Shown: piece by piece, positions 24,236 to 32,339 of the stretch
Position numbering within the stretch: the stretch's first letter is position 1
Layout of the letters: every line of letters begins with the position of its first letter
From: a bacterium
GTDB taxonomy: Bacteria; Chloroflexota; Dormibacteria; Aeolococcales; Bog-877
Length of the DNA: 40,666 nucleotides
Direction: 5' to 3'
Assembly: GCA_021795235.1 (NCBI GenBank)
Contig: JAJYPP010000024.1
Location: forward strand, 1-40,666
Translations under genes and position numbers: made by a program
Notes under the pieces: model-generated
What the model was told of the DNA's origin: nothing
Database searches by the model: none
Seen by the model: the letters and a program-made list of their open reading frames with translations, nothing else

Positions 24236-24534
24236 CTTGATCCCTTCCGGGGTCGCGGTTCCATGATTCCGGCGAACCCGCGGCTCCGGGCTGGCGCCGC
24301 GTCCCCTGAGGCTCTTGTCCTCAATGAGGAAGTGGTCCGAGGGGTCTTCGGCGCTCGGGAGGCCACGTGGGCTCCGAATGGACGGTCGGGCCCAGACCGG
24401 CGCAGGGCTGGCGGCCGCCACCATCGGTTGGCGCGGACTGGGCTCGTGCCCCTGGGCTGGGAGCCCGGCTCTCAGGGTGGATCCGTGGCCCCGGCCGCTG
24501 CTGGCTGACGGCAGCTTCCCAACCCGCATTCGGC

Positions 24535-25542
24535 ATGTCAGGCACATCGGCTCTGGACCGCGGTACTTCAGCCGCGAACGCCGCTGGTGGTCTGAAGATC
24601 GCGGTCCTGGCTGGTGGGGTGGGGGCGGCTCGCTTCCTGTCGGGCCTGGTAGATGTCGTCCCGGGAGCCGAGATCACCGTCATCGGCAACACTGGAGACG
24701 ACTTCTTGGTCCACGGGATGCACGTGAGCCCGGATCTCGACTCGGTCACCTACACCCTCTGCGGAATCGGCGATGAGCAGAGGGGCTGGGGAATCCGGCA
24801 GGAGAGCTGGCGGGCCCTGGAGCAACTCCGGCGGCTCGGTGAGGAGTGCTGGTTTCAGCTCGGGGATCGGGACCTGGCAACCCATATCTTCCGCACCCGG
24901 AGGCTTAGCGAGGGGGTGGCGCTGTCGGAGGTCACCCGCGAGCTCGGCCTGCGCTTGGGGCTGCCGCTGCGGCTGCTGCCCATGACCGACCAGGGGGTCA
25001 CAACCAGGGTCCACACCGAGGATGGCCGCGACCTTCACATCCAGGAGTATCTCGTGCGCGAGGCCTGCCAGCCGGCGATCTCGGCGGTGGAGTTCCGCGG
25101 GGCAGAGCGGGCCCGACCGGCCGCCGGTGTCCTGGAGGCGATCGGGCAGGCCGAGGTGGTCATCGTCGCCCCCAGCAACCCTGTGATCTCGATCGGCCCC
25201 ATCCTCTCCATTCCTCAGATTCGGGAGGCGGTCAGGTCCGCGCCCTTGGTGGCCGCCGTCAGCCCCATCGTGGTCGGCCGGGCGATCAAGGGCCCCGCCG
25301 CGGCGATGCTTCAGGCTCTGGGCTTGGAGGTCTCTCCGATTGGGGTCGCGGACTACTACGGCGAGCTGGTGCAGCTGCTGGTCATGGATGAACAGGACCG
25401 GGGCCTGCTGGCGGCTTTTCAGCCACGCCGCCTGGCGACCCACGTCTGCGACACCATGATGGTGAGTGCCGCGGCGCGCCGAAACCTCGCCCTGGAGGTG
25501 CTCCGGGCTTGTCAACTGACCCAGGCGGTCGCGCCCAAGTGA
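24535..25542 (+). CDS. cofD: CofD: LPPG:FO 2-phospho-L-lactate transferase (F420 biosynthesis)
   Basis: Encodes about 335 residues that join the lactyl-phosphate group to FO in F420 biosynthesis. VLAGGVGAARFLSGL (near 21-35), VIGNTGDDFLVHGMHVSPDLDSVTY and IFRTRRLSEGVALSEV are CofD signatures, followed by VIVAPSNPVISIGPIL. I place the start at ATG 24,535; the open frame runs further upstream but is not coding-like. cofC and cofE follow directly. Confidence 0.94.
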   Translation: MSGTSALDRGTSAANAAGGLKIAVLAGGVGAARFLSGLVDVVPGAEITVIGNTGDDFLVHGMHVSPDLDSVTYTLCGIGDEQRGWGIRQESWRALEQLRRLGEECWFQLGDRDLATHIFRTRRLSEGVALSEVTRELGLRLGLPLRLLPMTDQGVTTRVHTEDGRDLHIQEYLVREACQPAISAVEFRGAERARPAAGVLEAIGQAEVVIVAPSNPVISIGPILSIPQIREAVRSAPLVAAVSPIVVGRAIKGPAAAMLQALGLEVSPIGVADYYGELVQLLVMDEQDRGLLAAFQPRRLATHVCDTMMVSAAARRNLALEVLRACQLTQAVAPK

Positions 25543-25546
25543 TGGC

Positions 25547-26221
25547 ATGATCCCCCGGCCGTTCCTGGTCATACCGGTCAAGCCCAGCTCCGGCAGCAAG
25601 CAGCGGCTGGCGACCGCTCTCACCGATTCCGGACGCGAGATGGTGAGCCTGAGCCTGGCGGTCAGGGTGATCAGCCTGGCCTCTCAGGTGTGGCCGAAAG
25701 GGCAGGTGGTGGTGGTCTCAGCCGAGCCCGCCCTGGCGCCCGTGTGCGCCCGGCTGGGAGTGGCGCGGCTGCCGGATCCAGGGAACGGTCAGACGGCAGC
25801 CGTGCGCTCAGGGGTCTGCTGGTCCCTGGAGCGAGGTGGGACGGTCGTGGCCACCGTGGCCGCCGACCTGCCCGGCCTGCGGGCCGACGATCTCCTCGAG
25901 GTCCTGCAGACGGCCCATGGGCTGGCGGCGGGGTCCATGGTGGTCTACCCCGACCGGGATGGCTCGGGCACCAACGGCGTGGTGGTCCGGCCGGCGGCAC
26001 TGCTGGTGCACTCCTTCGGCCCCGGGTCTCAGCCCCGCCACCAGCAGATCGCCAGTTGCTTGGGACTGGAGTTCAGAGCCCTGGTGGTGCCCGGACTCGG
26101 CTGGGATCTGGACCGACCTGAGGATCTGGACCCCTCCGGCGACCTGGATCCCCACCCGGTGGTGACCTGGGCGCTGCAGGTCTCCGGCCGGACGCCGGAG
26201 ACGGTGGAATCCGATGGCTGA
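25547..26221 (+). CDS. cofC: CofC: 2-phospho-L-lactate (or PEP) guanylyltransferase (F420 biosynthesis)
   Basis: Encodes 224 residues of the CofC nucleotidyltransferase: VIPVKPSSGSKQRLA near 8-22 is the start of the NTP-binding fold, ATVAADLPGLRADDL near 101-115 the acidic metal-binding loop, and DRDGSGTNGVVVRP the conserved loop. It activates the lactate or PEP unit that CofD uses. It starts four bases after the cofD stop and overlaps cofE by eight bases. Confidence 0.92.
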   Translation: MIPRPFLVIPVKPSSGSKQRLATALTDSGREMVSLSLAVRVISLASQVWPKGQVVVVSAEPALAPVCARLGVARLPDPGNGQTAAVRSGVCWSLERGGTVVATVAADLPGLRADDLLEVLQTAHGLAAGSMVVYPDRDGSGTNGVVVRPAALLVHSFGPGSQPRHQQIASCLGLEFRALVVPGLGWDLDRPEDLDPSGDLDPHPVVTWALQVSGRTPETVESDG

Positions 26222-27005
26222 GATGGAGCTGGATCGGCCTCTGGTCAGGAGCAGGCGCTTGGCCTGCTGGGCGGTCGAGGGAATAGGGGAGGTGTTGCCA
26301 GGGCAGGACCTGGCGGAGCTCTGCCGAGAACCCCTGATCCGCTCTGGGGGCCTGCAGCCCTGGGACGTGGTCCTGGTCACCCACAAGGTGATCTCCAAGG
26401 CCGCTGGGCGCACGATCCGCCTGGCCGAGATCGTCCCGGGGGACGCGGCGGTCGCCATCGGCCACCGCGTGGGCCAGGATCCCCGGATGGTGGAGGTGAT
26501 CCTGCGCGAGAGCCGGGCGGTGATCCGGGCGGAGCCGGGGGTGCTGGTCACCGAGACCGTGCACGGATTCATCTGCGCCAACGCCGGAGTCGATCGCAGC
26601 AATGTCGGCGGGGGGGAAGAGGTGACCTGTTTGCCGGAGAATCCGGATCTGTCCGCGGCCGGTCTGCGGTCCGCCTGGTTGGACCTGGCGGAGGGTGGCC
26701 CCCTGGGGGTCATAGTCACCGACACCTTCGGGCGTCCCTTCAGGGAGGGGGCGGTGAATGTGGCGATCGGGACCTCCGGCATCCCGGCCCTGAGCGATCA
26801 CCGGGGCCTGCTGGATGAGCGCGGCTACCTCCTGCACGCCTCCACGATCGGTACGGCCGATGAGATCGCCGGCCTGGGGGAGCTGGTGATGGGCAAGCTG
26901 GACGGCATCCCGCTGGCGGTCGTGAGGGGATTCTCCTGGCGGGGTCCGGAGCTTGGAGCCCAAGCCCTGCTGCGTCCCGCGGCTCAGGACATCTTCCGCC
27001 GTTGA
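26214..27005 (+). CDS. cofE: CofE: F420-0 gamma-glutamyl ligase (F420 biosynthesis)
   Basis: Encodes 263 residues of CofE, which adds glutamate to F420-0. DVVLVTHKVISKAAGR near 51-66, GFICANAGVDRSNVGGGE and GVIVTDTFGRPFREGAVNVAIG match the family. No C-terminal nitroreductase domain is present, so it is the short CofE, not the FbiB fusion. Overlap with cofC supports translation coupling. Together with cofD and cofC it makes most of the F420 tail pathway; FO synthase is not in this window. Confidence 0.94.
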   Translation: MAEMELDRPLVRSRRLACWAVEGIGEVLPGQDLAELCREPLIRSGGLQPWDVVLVTHKVISKAAGRTIRLAEIVPGDAAVAIGHRVGQDPRMVEVILRESRAVIRAEPGVLVTETVHGFICANAGVDRSNVGGGEEVTCLPENPDLSAAGLRSAWLDLAEGGPLGVIVTDTFGRPFREGAVNVAIGTSGIPALSDHRGLLDERGYLLHASTIGTADEIAGLGELVMGKLDGIPLAVVRGFSWRGPELGAQALLRPAAQDIFRR

Positions 27006-27016
27006 TGGATCACGCC

Positions 27017-27022
27017 TACCAT
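27017..27022 (+). promoter_or_regulatory. TACCAT hexamer before the leader ORF of moaD
   Basis: TACCAT ends six bases before ATG 27,029, the same layout as other leaderless starts here. It lies 11 bases after the cofE stop and may give moaD-moaE a transcript separate from the cof genes. Confidence 0.45.
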
Positions 27023-27028
27023 CGTCTG

Positions 27029-27172
27029 ATGCGAACAGGCAGCGCCGCCGTCCCCAGACGGGGCCTGGCAACTCCGGCCGATCCCGCGCGCAAGCTCGGG
27101 CCGGGGTGCTCGGTCCCCGCGCTCGGTCGCGACCGGTCGAGTCTTGGCCCGCGCCCTGGGGCTGGGCGATGA
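27029..27172 (+). CDS. Candidate 47-residue leader ORF coupled to moaD
   Basis: From ATG 27,029 the frame is open to TGA 27,170-27,172 and encodes 47 residues rich in Arg, Pro and Gly (begins MRTGSAAVPRRGLATPAD, ends GPRPGAGR). Two features support translation: TACCAT six bases upstream, and a stop that overlaps the moaD ATG as ATGA. moaD itself has no clear ribosome binding site, so it may depend on this ORF. The protein has no recognisable family. It is possible that it is only a chance frame. Confidence 0.45.
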   Translation: MRTGSAAVPRRGLATPADPARKLGPGCSVPALGRDRSSLGPRPGAGR

Positions 27173-27432
27173 GCGAGACGACCGCGCGGGTGCTGCTCTT
27201 CGCCTCGATGCGCCAGTTGATCGGCCGCTCGGTGCTGGAGTTGGAGCTCGGGCCCGACATTCGCTCCGTCCAAGCTTGCTGGGAGGCCCTCTGCCAGGAG
27301 CACCCACAGCTCCGTCCCCACCGCGCCACCATCCGCCCTGCCCTCAACCGGGTCTATGTGGGCTGGGACGAGGATGTCGCCGCCGGCGATGAGCTGGCCT
27401 TCATCCCGCCGGTCTCCGGAGGCGCCAGGTGA
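27169..27432 (+). CDS. moaD: MoaD-like molybdopterin synthase small subunit with two-residue tail
   Basis: Encodes 87 residues of the ubiquitin-like MoaD family: VLLFASMRQLIGRSVLELEL at 8-27 and NRVYVGWDEDVAAGDELAFIPPVSGG at the end. MoaD carries sulfur as a thiocarboxylate on its C-terminal Gly-Gly. Here two residues, Ala-Arg, follow the Gly-Gly, so processing would be needed for activity unless the start of moaE has extended the frame. It overlaps moaE (GTGA). Confidence 0.9.
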   Translation: MSETTARVLLFASMRQLIGRSVLELELGPDIRSVQACWEALCQEHPQLRPHRATIRPALNRVYVGWDEDVAAGDELAFIPPVSGGAR

Positions 27433-27812
27433 AGGTGCGGGTACTGGTCGCCGAGGACGCGATCGATGTCGCGGCCATGCAGGCGGCGGTGGAGCTGCGA
27501 GGGGTCGGCGGGATAGCGACTTTCGTGGGGGTGGTGAGAGACCCCGACCAGGGCCAGGAGGTCACCCATCTCACCTACGAGGCTTACTCCGAGATGGCGG
27601 AGTCGGAGCTCCTCGCGATCGCCAACGAGGCCGTGGCCCAGGACGGGGTCAGCCAGGTCCTGGTCCAACACCGGACCGGCCGAGTCGACAGCGGCGTGGC
27701 CTCGGTGGCGGTGGTGGTGGGCGCCGCCCATCGGCATCAGGCCCTGGACGCCTGCACCTACGTGATCGACGAGCTGAAGCGGCGCGCCCCCATCTGGAAG
27801 GTGGAGGACTGA
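27429..27812 (+). CDS. moaE: MoaE molybdopterin synthase large subunit
   Basis: Encodes 127 residues of MoaE: VGGIATFVGVVRDPDQG near 26-42, HLTYEAYSEMAESEL, VLVQHRTGRVDSGVASVAVV and RRAPIWKVED with the conserved KRRAPIWK end. MoaD and MoaE together form molybdopterin synthase. It overlaps moaD by four bases. Confidence 0.95.
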   Translation: MKVRVLVAEDAIDVAAMQAAVELRGVGGIATFVGVVRDPDQGQEVTHLTYEAYSEMAESELLAIANEAVAQDGVSQVLVQHRTGRVDSGVASVAVVVGAAHRHQALDACTYVIDELKRRAPIWKVED

Positions 27813-27840
27813 ATTCAACCCCCTGTTAGACTCGAATCCC

Positions 27841-28704
27841 GTGGCCAGCACTCAAGCCCTTCGCGGACCGGGCTCCGCGTCGCGTCCCAGGGCACCACAG
27901 TCCGGTCCTATCGCGCGGCGCCTGGAGCTGCTCTCTGAGCTGGTCCGCCGCGATGTCAGGGCTCGCTACCACGGATCGGTGTTGGGGATCGGGTGGACTC
28001 TGCTCAACCCCCTGGTCTTCATGATGGTGTACGCGGTGGTCTTCGGTGACATCATCGGCATCAAGGGCCCCAGCGGGAAGTCCTACGCGGTCTTCATCCT
28101 CTCCGGGCTTCTGGCCTGGACCTTCTTCTCCCAGGCTTTGGTGATGGCCGCCAGCAGCATCATCGCCAACGCCGGCGTGGTGCGCAAGGTGGCGTTCCCC
28201 TGGATGCTGCTGACGGTCTCATCGGTGATCGCGGCGCTGGTGAACTTCCTGATCAGCCTGGTCCTGCTGGTCCCGTTCATGATCCTGGCCAAGGCTCCGG
28301 TGGGCTTGCCCCTGCTGGCGATACCCCCGCTGGTGGCGATCACCTTCGGCCTCTGCCTGGGCCTGGGCCTGATGCTGGCGGCGGGCAGCGTCTACTTCCG
28401 CGACCTCCAGTACATCATCAACCTGGCGACCATGATCTGGTTCTACCTGACTCCGGTGATCTGGCCGTTCACCCGCTACGAGGGCTTCTTCCGCCACGGG
28501 ACGGTCGGGCTGCTCGCCCACATCGTCGTCTACGCCAATCCGATGACCTGGATCGTGCTCTCATTCCAGGATGTGTTCGTCTTCAACCGCTGGCCCCAGC
28601 ACTGGCATGGACTGATCTACTGCGCGGTGCTCGCGGCTGGCCTGATCTGGCTCGGCATGAGGGTCTTCCGCCGTCTGCGCCGCCGGTTCGCCGAGGAGAT
28701 CTGA
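27841..28704 (+). CDS. Wzm-type ABC-2 polysaccharide export permease
   Basis: Encodes 287 residues with an ABC-2 permease: a cytosolic N-terminus, VRRDVRARYHGSVLGIGWTL near 36-55 and five or six hydrophobic helices. With the next gene it forms a Wzm/Wzt-type exporter for undecaprenyl-linked polysaccharide, O-antigen or teichoic-acid-like polymer. GTG 27,841 has TAGACT eight bases upstream. galE lies upstream in the window. Confidence 0.92.
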   Translation: MASTQALRGPGSASRPRAPQSGPIARRLELLSELVRRDVRARYHGSVLGIGWTLLNPLVFMMVYAVVFGDIIGIKGPSGKSYAVFILSGLLAWTFFSQALVMAASSIIANAGVVRKVAFPWMLLTVSSVIAALVNFLISLVLLVPFMILAKAPVGLPLLAIPPLVAITFGLCLGLGLMLAAGSVYFRDLQYIINLATMIWFYLTPVIWPFTRYEGFFRHGTVGLLAHIVVYANPMTWIVLSFQDVFVFNRWPQHWHGLIYCAVLAAGLIWLGMRVFRRLRRRFAEEI

Positions 28705-29931
28705 ATGGATGTCGTGATCGCGGTGGAGAACATGTCCAAGCGCTTTCGCATCTACCACCAGCGCAGTGAGACCCTGAAGGAGGTGCTGGTCGACCGCCGG
28801 CGCTCCCGCTACGAGGAGTTCTGGGCGGTCAAGGACATCAGCCTGGAGGTGGCCGAGGGCCAGACCTTCGGGATAATCGGCGCCAACGGGTCGGGCAAGT
28901 CGACCCTGCTCAAGTGCATCGCCGGCATCCTGGTCCCCGACCGCGGCCGGGTCTCCGTCAAGGGACGCATGGCATCGCTGCTAGAGGTCGGCGCCGGCTT
29001 CCATCCCGACTACAGCGGCCGCGAGAACATCTACTTGAACGGGGCGATCCTGGGGCTGCCGCGGCGCTACATCAACTCCGTGATCGACCAGATTGTGGGC
29101 TTCGCGGAGCTGGAGCAGTTCATCGACAACCCGGTTCGCAACTACAGCTCGGGCATGTACACCAGGCTCGGATTCTCGATCGCTATCCACATGGACCCCG
29201 ACGTCCTGCTCATCGACGAGGTGCTGGCGGTCGGCGACGAGTCCTTCCAGCGCCGCTGCATGGACCACATCGAGGGCATGCGGCGGGATGGCCGGACCCT
29301 GATCTTCGTCTCCCACGCCGCCGAGACGGTGCGCAAGCTCTGTGACAGCTGCCTGTGGATCGACCACGGGGTGCAGCGCCAGGCCGGCCGCACCGATGAC
29401 GTGGTGGACGCTTACATCGGCGAGGTCAACCACCATGAGCTGGAGCTGCTGAGGGCATCCGCCGCCGACCTTGGTGGCTCCGGCCCGGGCTGGATGGGGG
29501 TGCGCATCGCCGCGGTGGAGGTGATCGGCAGTGAGGGTGAGCTGAAGTCGATCAGGACCGGGGGGGAGCTCTCGATCAGGGTCAGCTACGCGGCCCCGGC
29601 TCCCTTGCGGGGGGCTCGCTTTCGGGTCTCCTTCTACCCGGCCGGGCAGGCCGTCCTGCTCAGCACCCAGACCGACGACGCGGAGCTCGGCGCCAGGTCC
29701 CTGCCGCCGGAGGGGACGGTCACGTTGGAGATCCCCCAGACCCCATTCCTGGAGGGGGTCTACGGCATGAAGGTGGAGATAGAGGACATCGCCAGCGGCA
29801 GGCCCTACGTGGAGGTGGATCGGCCTCAGGGCTTCAGGGTCCAGGGCGGCCGGCGTCCCGAGGTGGGGATTGCCCTGATCGGGCACAGCTGGGCGGTGCC
29901 GGCGGTGGACCCGGCCGCGGTCGAGGTCTGA
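28705..29931 (+). CDS. Wzt-type polysaccharide export ATPase with C-terminal binding domain
   Basis: Encodes 408 residues. The ATPase has Walker A GANGSGKST (59-67), signature YSSGMYTRLGF and Walker B VLLIDEVLAVGDESF, then VSHAAETV. Residues from about 255 form a Wzt_C-like beta-sandwich that binds the polymer end (GELSIRVSYAAPAPLRGARF, TLEIPQTPFLEGVYGMKVEI). The gene follows the permease without a gap, so both are one exporter. Confidence 0.94.
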   Translation: MDVVIAVENMSKRFRIYHQRSETLKEVLVDRRRSRYEEFWAVKDISLEVAEGQTFGIIGANGSGKSTLLKCIAGILVPDRGRVSVKGRMASLLEVGAGFHPDYSGRENIYLNGAILGLPRRYINSVIDQIVGFAELEQFIDNPVRNYSSGMYTRLGFSIAIHMDPDVLLIDEVLAVGDESFQRRCMDHIEGMRRDGRTLIFVSHAAETVRKLCDSCLWIDHGVQRQAGRTDDVVDAYIGEVNHHELELLRASAADLGGSGPGWMGVRIAAVEVIGSEGELKSIRTGGELSIRVSYAAPAPLRGARFRVSFYPAGQAVLLSTQTDDAELGARSLPPEGTVTLEIPQTPFLEGVYGMKVEIEDIASGRPYVEVDRPQGFRVQGGRRPEVGIALIGHSWAVPAVDPAAVEV

Positions 29932-30135
29932 GCGCAAGTCCCCTCAGCGGCGGTCCGGGCCCGCTGTCCCGACGATAGCCTGGTCGGTCGCGAGTTGGGG
30001 CCAGATTCAACACAAATGTGCCCAAGAGGTGTAATGTTCGGCCACTGGGGGCTTCCAGGCGGCCGCATCCGCCCTTCTTCTTCTCCCGACCGCTCACAAG
30101 CCCCATGAGCGGTTGCGACAAGGGAGGGACATGAC
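29932..30135. other. Upstream region of the secreted-protein gene
   Basis: No gene. GTGTAATGTT near 30,028-30,037 is a possible -10 and TTCAACAC upstream a possible -35. GGGAGGG at 30,122-30,128 is the ribosome binding site for the next gene. Confidence 0.3.
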
Positions 30136-30711
30136 ATGGGGAAGTTGGGACGGACTATCCAGGTGGGGCTGCTGGTGGGAGCGGCTCTGGCGCTGACCAT
30201 GGCGCCGGTGCTGGCCGCGACTGTTTCGGGGTCGCTGTCGGGGTTCGAGGACGCGGTGCCGACGTGTACTGGTAGTGGTAGTACCTTGAGTTGCACGGCC
30301 TCGTTCGCTGGTTACTTCTCAGCGTCAAAATATCGGGACTCTGGCTTCTGGAACGCGACGGTTGAGCACGGGCCGCTACCAGAGACAAGTGGTAATACCG
30401 GCTCTACCGGGACTATTACCGGTGGACTCTTCGCGCTGGACATGCTTTCGGGAAAGGTGGTGACTGGGAGTGGGATGACCGGGACGATAACGTACGATGC
30501 CCCGTCATACTCGTGGTTCGGCTGCACTCAGACGTATGCCCTCACGATAGGTTTCGGGAGTGTGAGTGGCACCTCTGCCTTCAGCACTGCTTCTGTCAGC
30601 GACGCCACCTTGACCCACTATGGGACCAGCATCACTACGACTGATGGCCATTCCAGCTGCAACGGCATCTACTTCGCGACCGTCACCGGAATCCTGACTC
30701 TCGGCTCCTAG
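30136..30711 (+). CDS. Secreted beta-rich protein of unknown function
   Basis: Encodes 191 residues: a signal peptide (MGKLGRTIQVGLLVGAALAL, cleavage likely after VLA) and a mature part rich in Thr, Ser and Gly with four Cys at about positions 44, 52, 134 and 175, which suggests an extracellular beta-sandwich with disulfides. No family assignment. Codon use is more AT-rich than neighbours, suggesting transfer. A strong GGGAGGG ribosome binding site precedes it and a perfect 19-bp hairpin follows. Confidence 0.75.
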   Translation: MGKLGRTIQVGLLVGAALALTMAPVLAATVSGSLSGFEDAVPTCTGSGSTLSCTASFAGYFSASKYRDSGFWNATVEHGPLPETSGNTGSTGTITGGLFALDMLSGKVVTGSGMTGTITYDAPSYSWFGCTQTYALTIGFGSVSGTSAFSTASVSDATLTHYGTSITTTDGHSSCNGIYFATVTGILTLGS

Positions 30712-30721
30712 GACATCAATC

Positions 30722-30764
30722 GCACCGGCCAGCCGAGCGCGTTCGGCGCTCGGCTGGCCGGTGC
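30722..30764 (+). terminator. Perfect 19-bp hairpin after the secreted-protein gene
   Basis: A 19-bp stem (GCACCGGCCAGCCGAGCGC and its complement) flanks a 5-base loop, 10 bases after the stop. There is no T-run after it, so it is a rho-independent-like stem of the type seen in high-GC lineages, or a bidirectional terminator. Confidence 0.6.
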
Positions 30765-31024
30765 TTGGGCGACGTCACGACGGCGTGTAAAGCCAGTCCG
30801 CCCGGGTCAGCTTGAGCCGCCCGCGCACCTCTTCACGGTGCCAGGTGGGGCCGTGGGTTTCCGGCCGATTGCCACATCGACGATCAGGCTCTGGTCTCTG
30901 GCGAGCGCTCCAGGTGACCTCAGACGGGCTGCCGTGGCCGCCTTCTGGGGCCGGTGACGGGTGACCCGGACTCCGTGTCCAGCCAGGGTCGGGTGGTGCG
31001 GCGGGAGTCGGTCTCGGCCGCTCC
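30765..31024. other. Intergenic stretch without recognisable gene
   Basis: I see nothing here beyond GC-rich, non-coding-looking DNA between the terminator and the end of the GtrA gene. Confidence 0.35.
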
Positions 31025-31516
31025 TCAGCCGAAGGTAACCCTGTTGTTGACTAGGTAGTTCCAGATCGCGGCCAGGCCGATGCCCACCGTCAGCGCCAGC
31101 AGATAGAACACATGCACCTCGTCCGTCCCTATCAGCAGGGCCGCCTCCTGGATCGCCAGGCCGACCAGGGAGACCGCTTCGAAGGTGGCCGCGCGGCGCC
31201 AGAGGCTCTCGGTCTCTCGGTCGCGCCAGGTCAGCAGCGAGTTGAGGGTGAAGGTGACCGCGATCGCGGTCTGGATCGCTATCCCCGAGGCGAGCCAGAG
31301 AGGCAGCAGGAATATGTGGTGATAGAGGAGGGCGGTGCCGACGATGGTGGTGGCGGCCCCCACCAGTCCCACGAAGCCGAACAGAACCACCCGCTGGCCG
31401 TGCTCGCGAACCATTCCGTCCGCGGGGCCAAAACGCATCTCCGACAGATCGTAGAGCTTGCCCACGGCGAGCCAGGGTACCAAACTGCTTCCGCTCCGCT
31501 GATGCGGGCCCTGCAA
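31025..31516 (-). CDS. GtrA-family membrane protein
   Basis: Encodes up to 163 residues with four hydrophobic helices (FGFVGLVGAATTIVGTALLY, IAIQTAIAVTFTLNSLL, VSLVGLAIQEAALLI, FYLLALTVGIGLAAIWNYLV) ending in NNRVTFG, the GtrA family end. GtrA proteins translocate lipid-linked sugars, fitting cell-surface glycosylation here. The start is uncertain; TTG 31,516 or later starts such as ATG 31,438 are possible. It is divergent from the next gene. Confidence 0.82.
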   Translation of the reverse strand: MQGPHQRSGSSLVPWLAVGKLYDLSEMRFGPADGMVREHGQRVVLFGFVGLVGAATTIVGTALLYHHIFLLPLWLASGIAIQTAIAVTFTLNSLLTWRDRETESLWRRAATFEAVSLVGLAIQEAALLIGTDEVHVFYLLALTVGIGLAAIWNYLVNNRVTFG

Positions 31517-31573
31517 CGAGCTGGCGACGAAATTAGTGGCATTCGCTGCTATCGTGGGTAGACTGAGTTTGAG

Positions 31574-31912
31574 ATGCCTTTTTCGATCACGTTCCTGATC
31601 TTCCTGGCGGTCTGGCTGTACGCCGCCTTCGACACCGTCCGACGCGCCCGGGTTCCCCTGCGCGAGCGGCTTCTGACCGGGATCTTCCTGATCGTCCTGC
31701 CGCCGGTCGGACTAGTGGTCTGGGCGGTCCTGCTGGGTCACGGCCTGATCCGGTTCGGTGTGCTCTTGGTCTTCGCAATCACCATCTTCGGGCTCATCTC
31801 CACAGCGGTGCTGCCTGGCCTGCTGGTGCTGCTTCTGGTCATCCTGGCGGCGGCCGGCCTGCACCGCATCGGCGACGGCCGCGGCCGACGAGTCGCCCGC
31901 TCCATCCGCTGA
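31574..31912 (+). CDS. Small multi-pass membrane protein of unknown function
   Basis: Encodes 112 residues with three or four hydrophobic helices (ITFLIFLAVWLYAAFDTV, LLTGIFLIVLPPVGLVVWAV, FGVLLVFAITIFGLIST, VLPGLLVLLLVILAAAGL) and a basic tail. I do not recognise a family. TAGACT at 31,559-31,564 lies nine bases before the ATG, so it is likely leaderless. Confidence 0.6.
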   Translation: MPFSITFLIFLAVWLYAAFDTVRRARVPLRERLLTGIFLIVLPPVGLVVWAVLLGHGLIRFGVLLVFAITIFGLISTAVLPGLLVLLLVILAAAGLHRIGDGRGRRVARSIR

Positions 31913-32002
31913 CGGTAGCCAGGGATCCTCAGCAGCTAACCTCTCACCGGTTCGCCGCAAGCCGGCCGTCCGCCGGTTGACGCCTCCAGGGAGTCGGCCG
32001 CC

Positions 32003-32194
32003 ATGACCAGGGCGGTGGCGGAGCGCTTGAATCTCAGCCTTGAGGAGTTCCACCGGCAGTCGAGGGAGCGGATCCCCCTGGGACGGCTCGGGACCCCTGA
32101 GGACATCTTCTCGGTGAGCACATTCCTGTGCTCGGAGGACTCCGCCTACGCCAGCGGGCAGATCCGCTGCCTCAACGGCCGCAGGGCCTCCTGA
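32003..32194 (+). pseudogene. Truncated short-chain dehydrogenase C-terminal remnant
   Basis: A 63-codon frame encodes RIPLGRLGTPEDIFSVSTFL followed by CSEDSAYASGQIRCLNG, the C-terminal end of a short-chain dehydrogenase (usual RxPLGRxGxPEDIAxxxxFLxSDxSxxxTGQ). The nucleotide-binding N-terminal two thirds are missing upstream. It is a remnant, not an active enzyme. Confidence 0.65.
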
Positions 32195-32339
32195 CTCCTG
32201 GGGCTACTCCCGGCCAGAAGCTTCCAGTTCGCTCTCAGCCTCCTCTGATCTGGGTGGGGTACCGTGTAGCTTCGGGTCGGCACATCGTCCGCGCGGGTGG
32301 CGCCCGGCCCTGGGCACGGTGCGGGAGGCTGGTAAGGCG

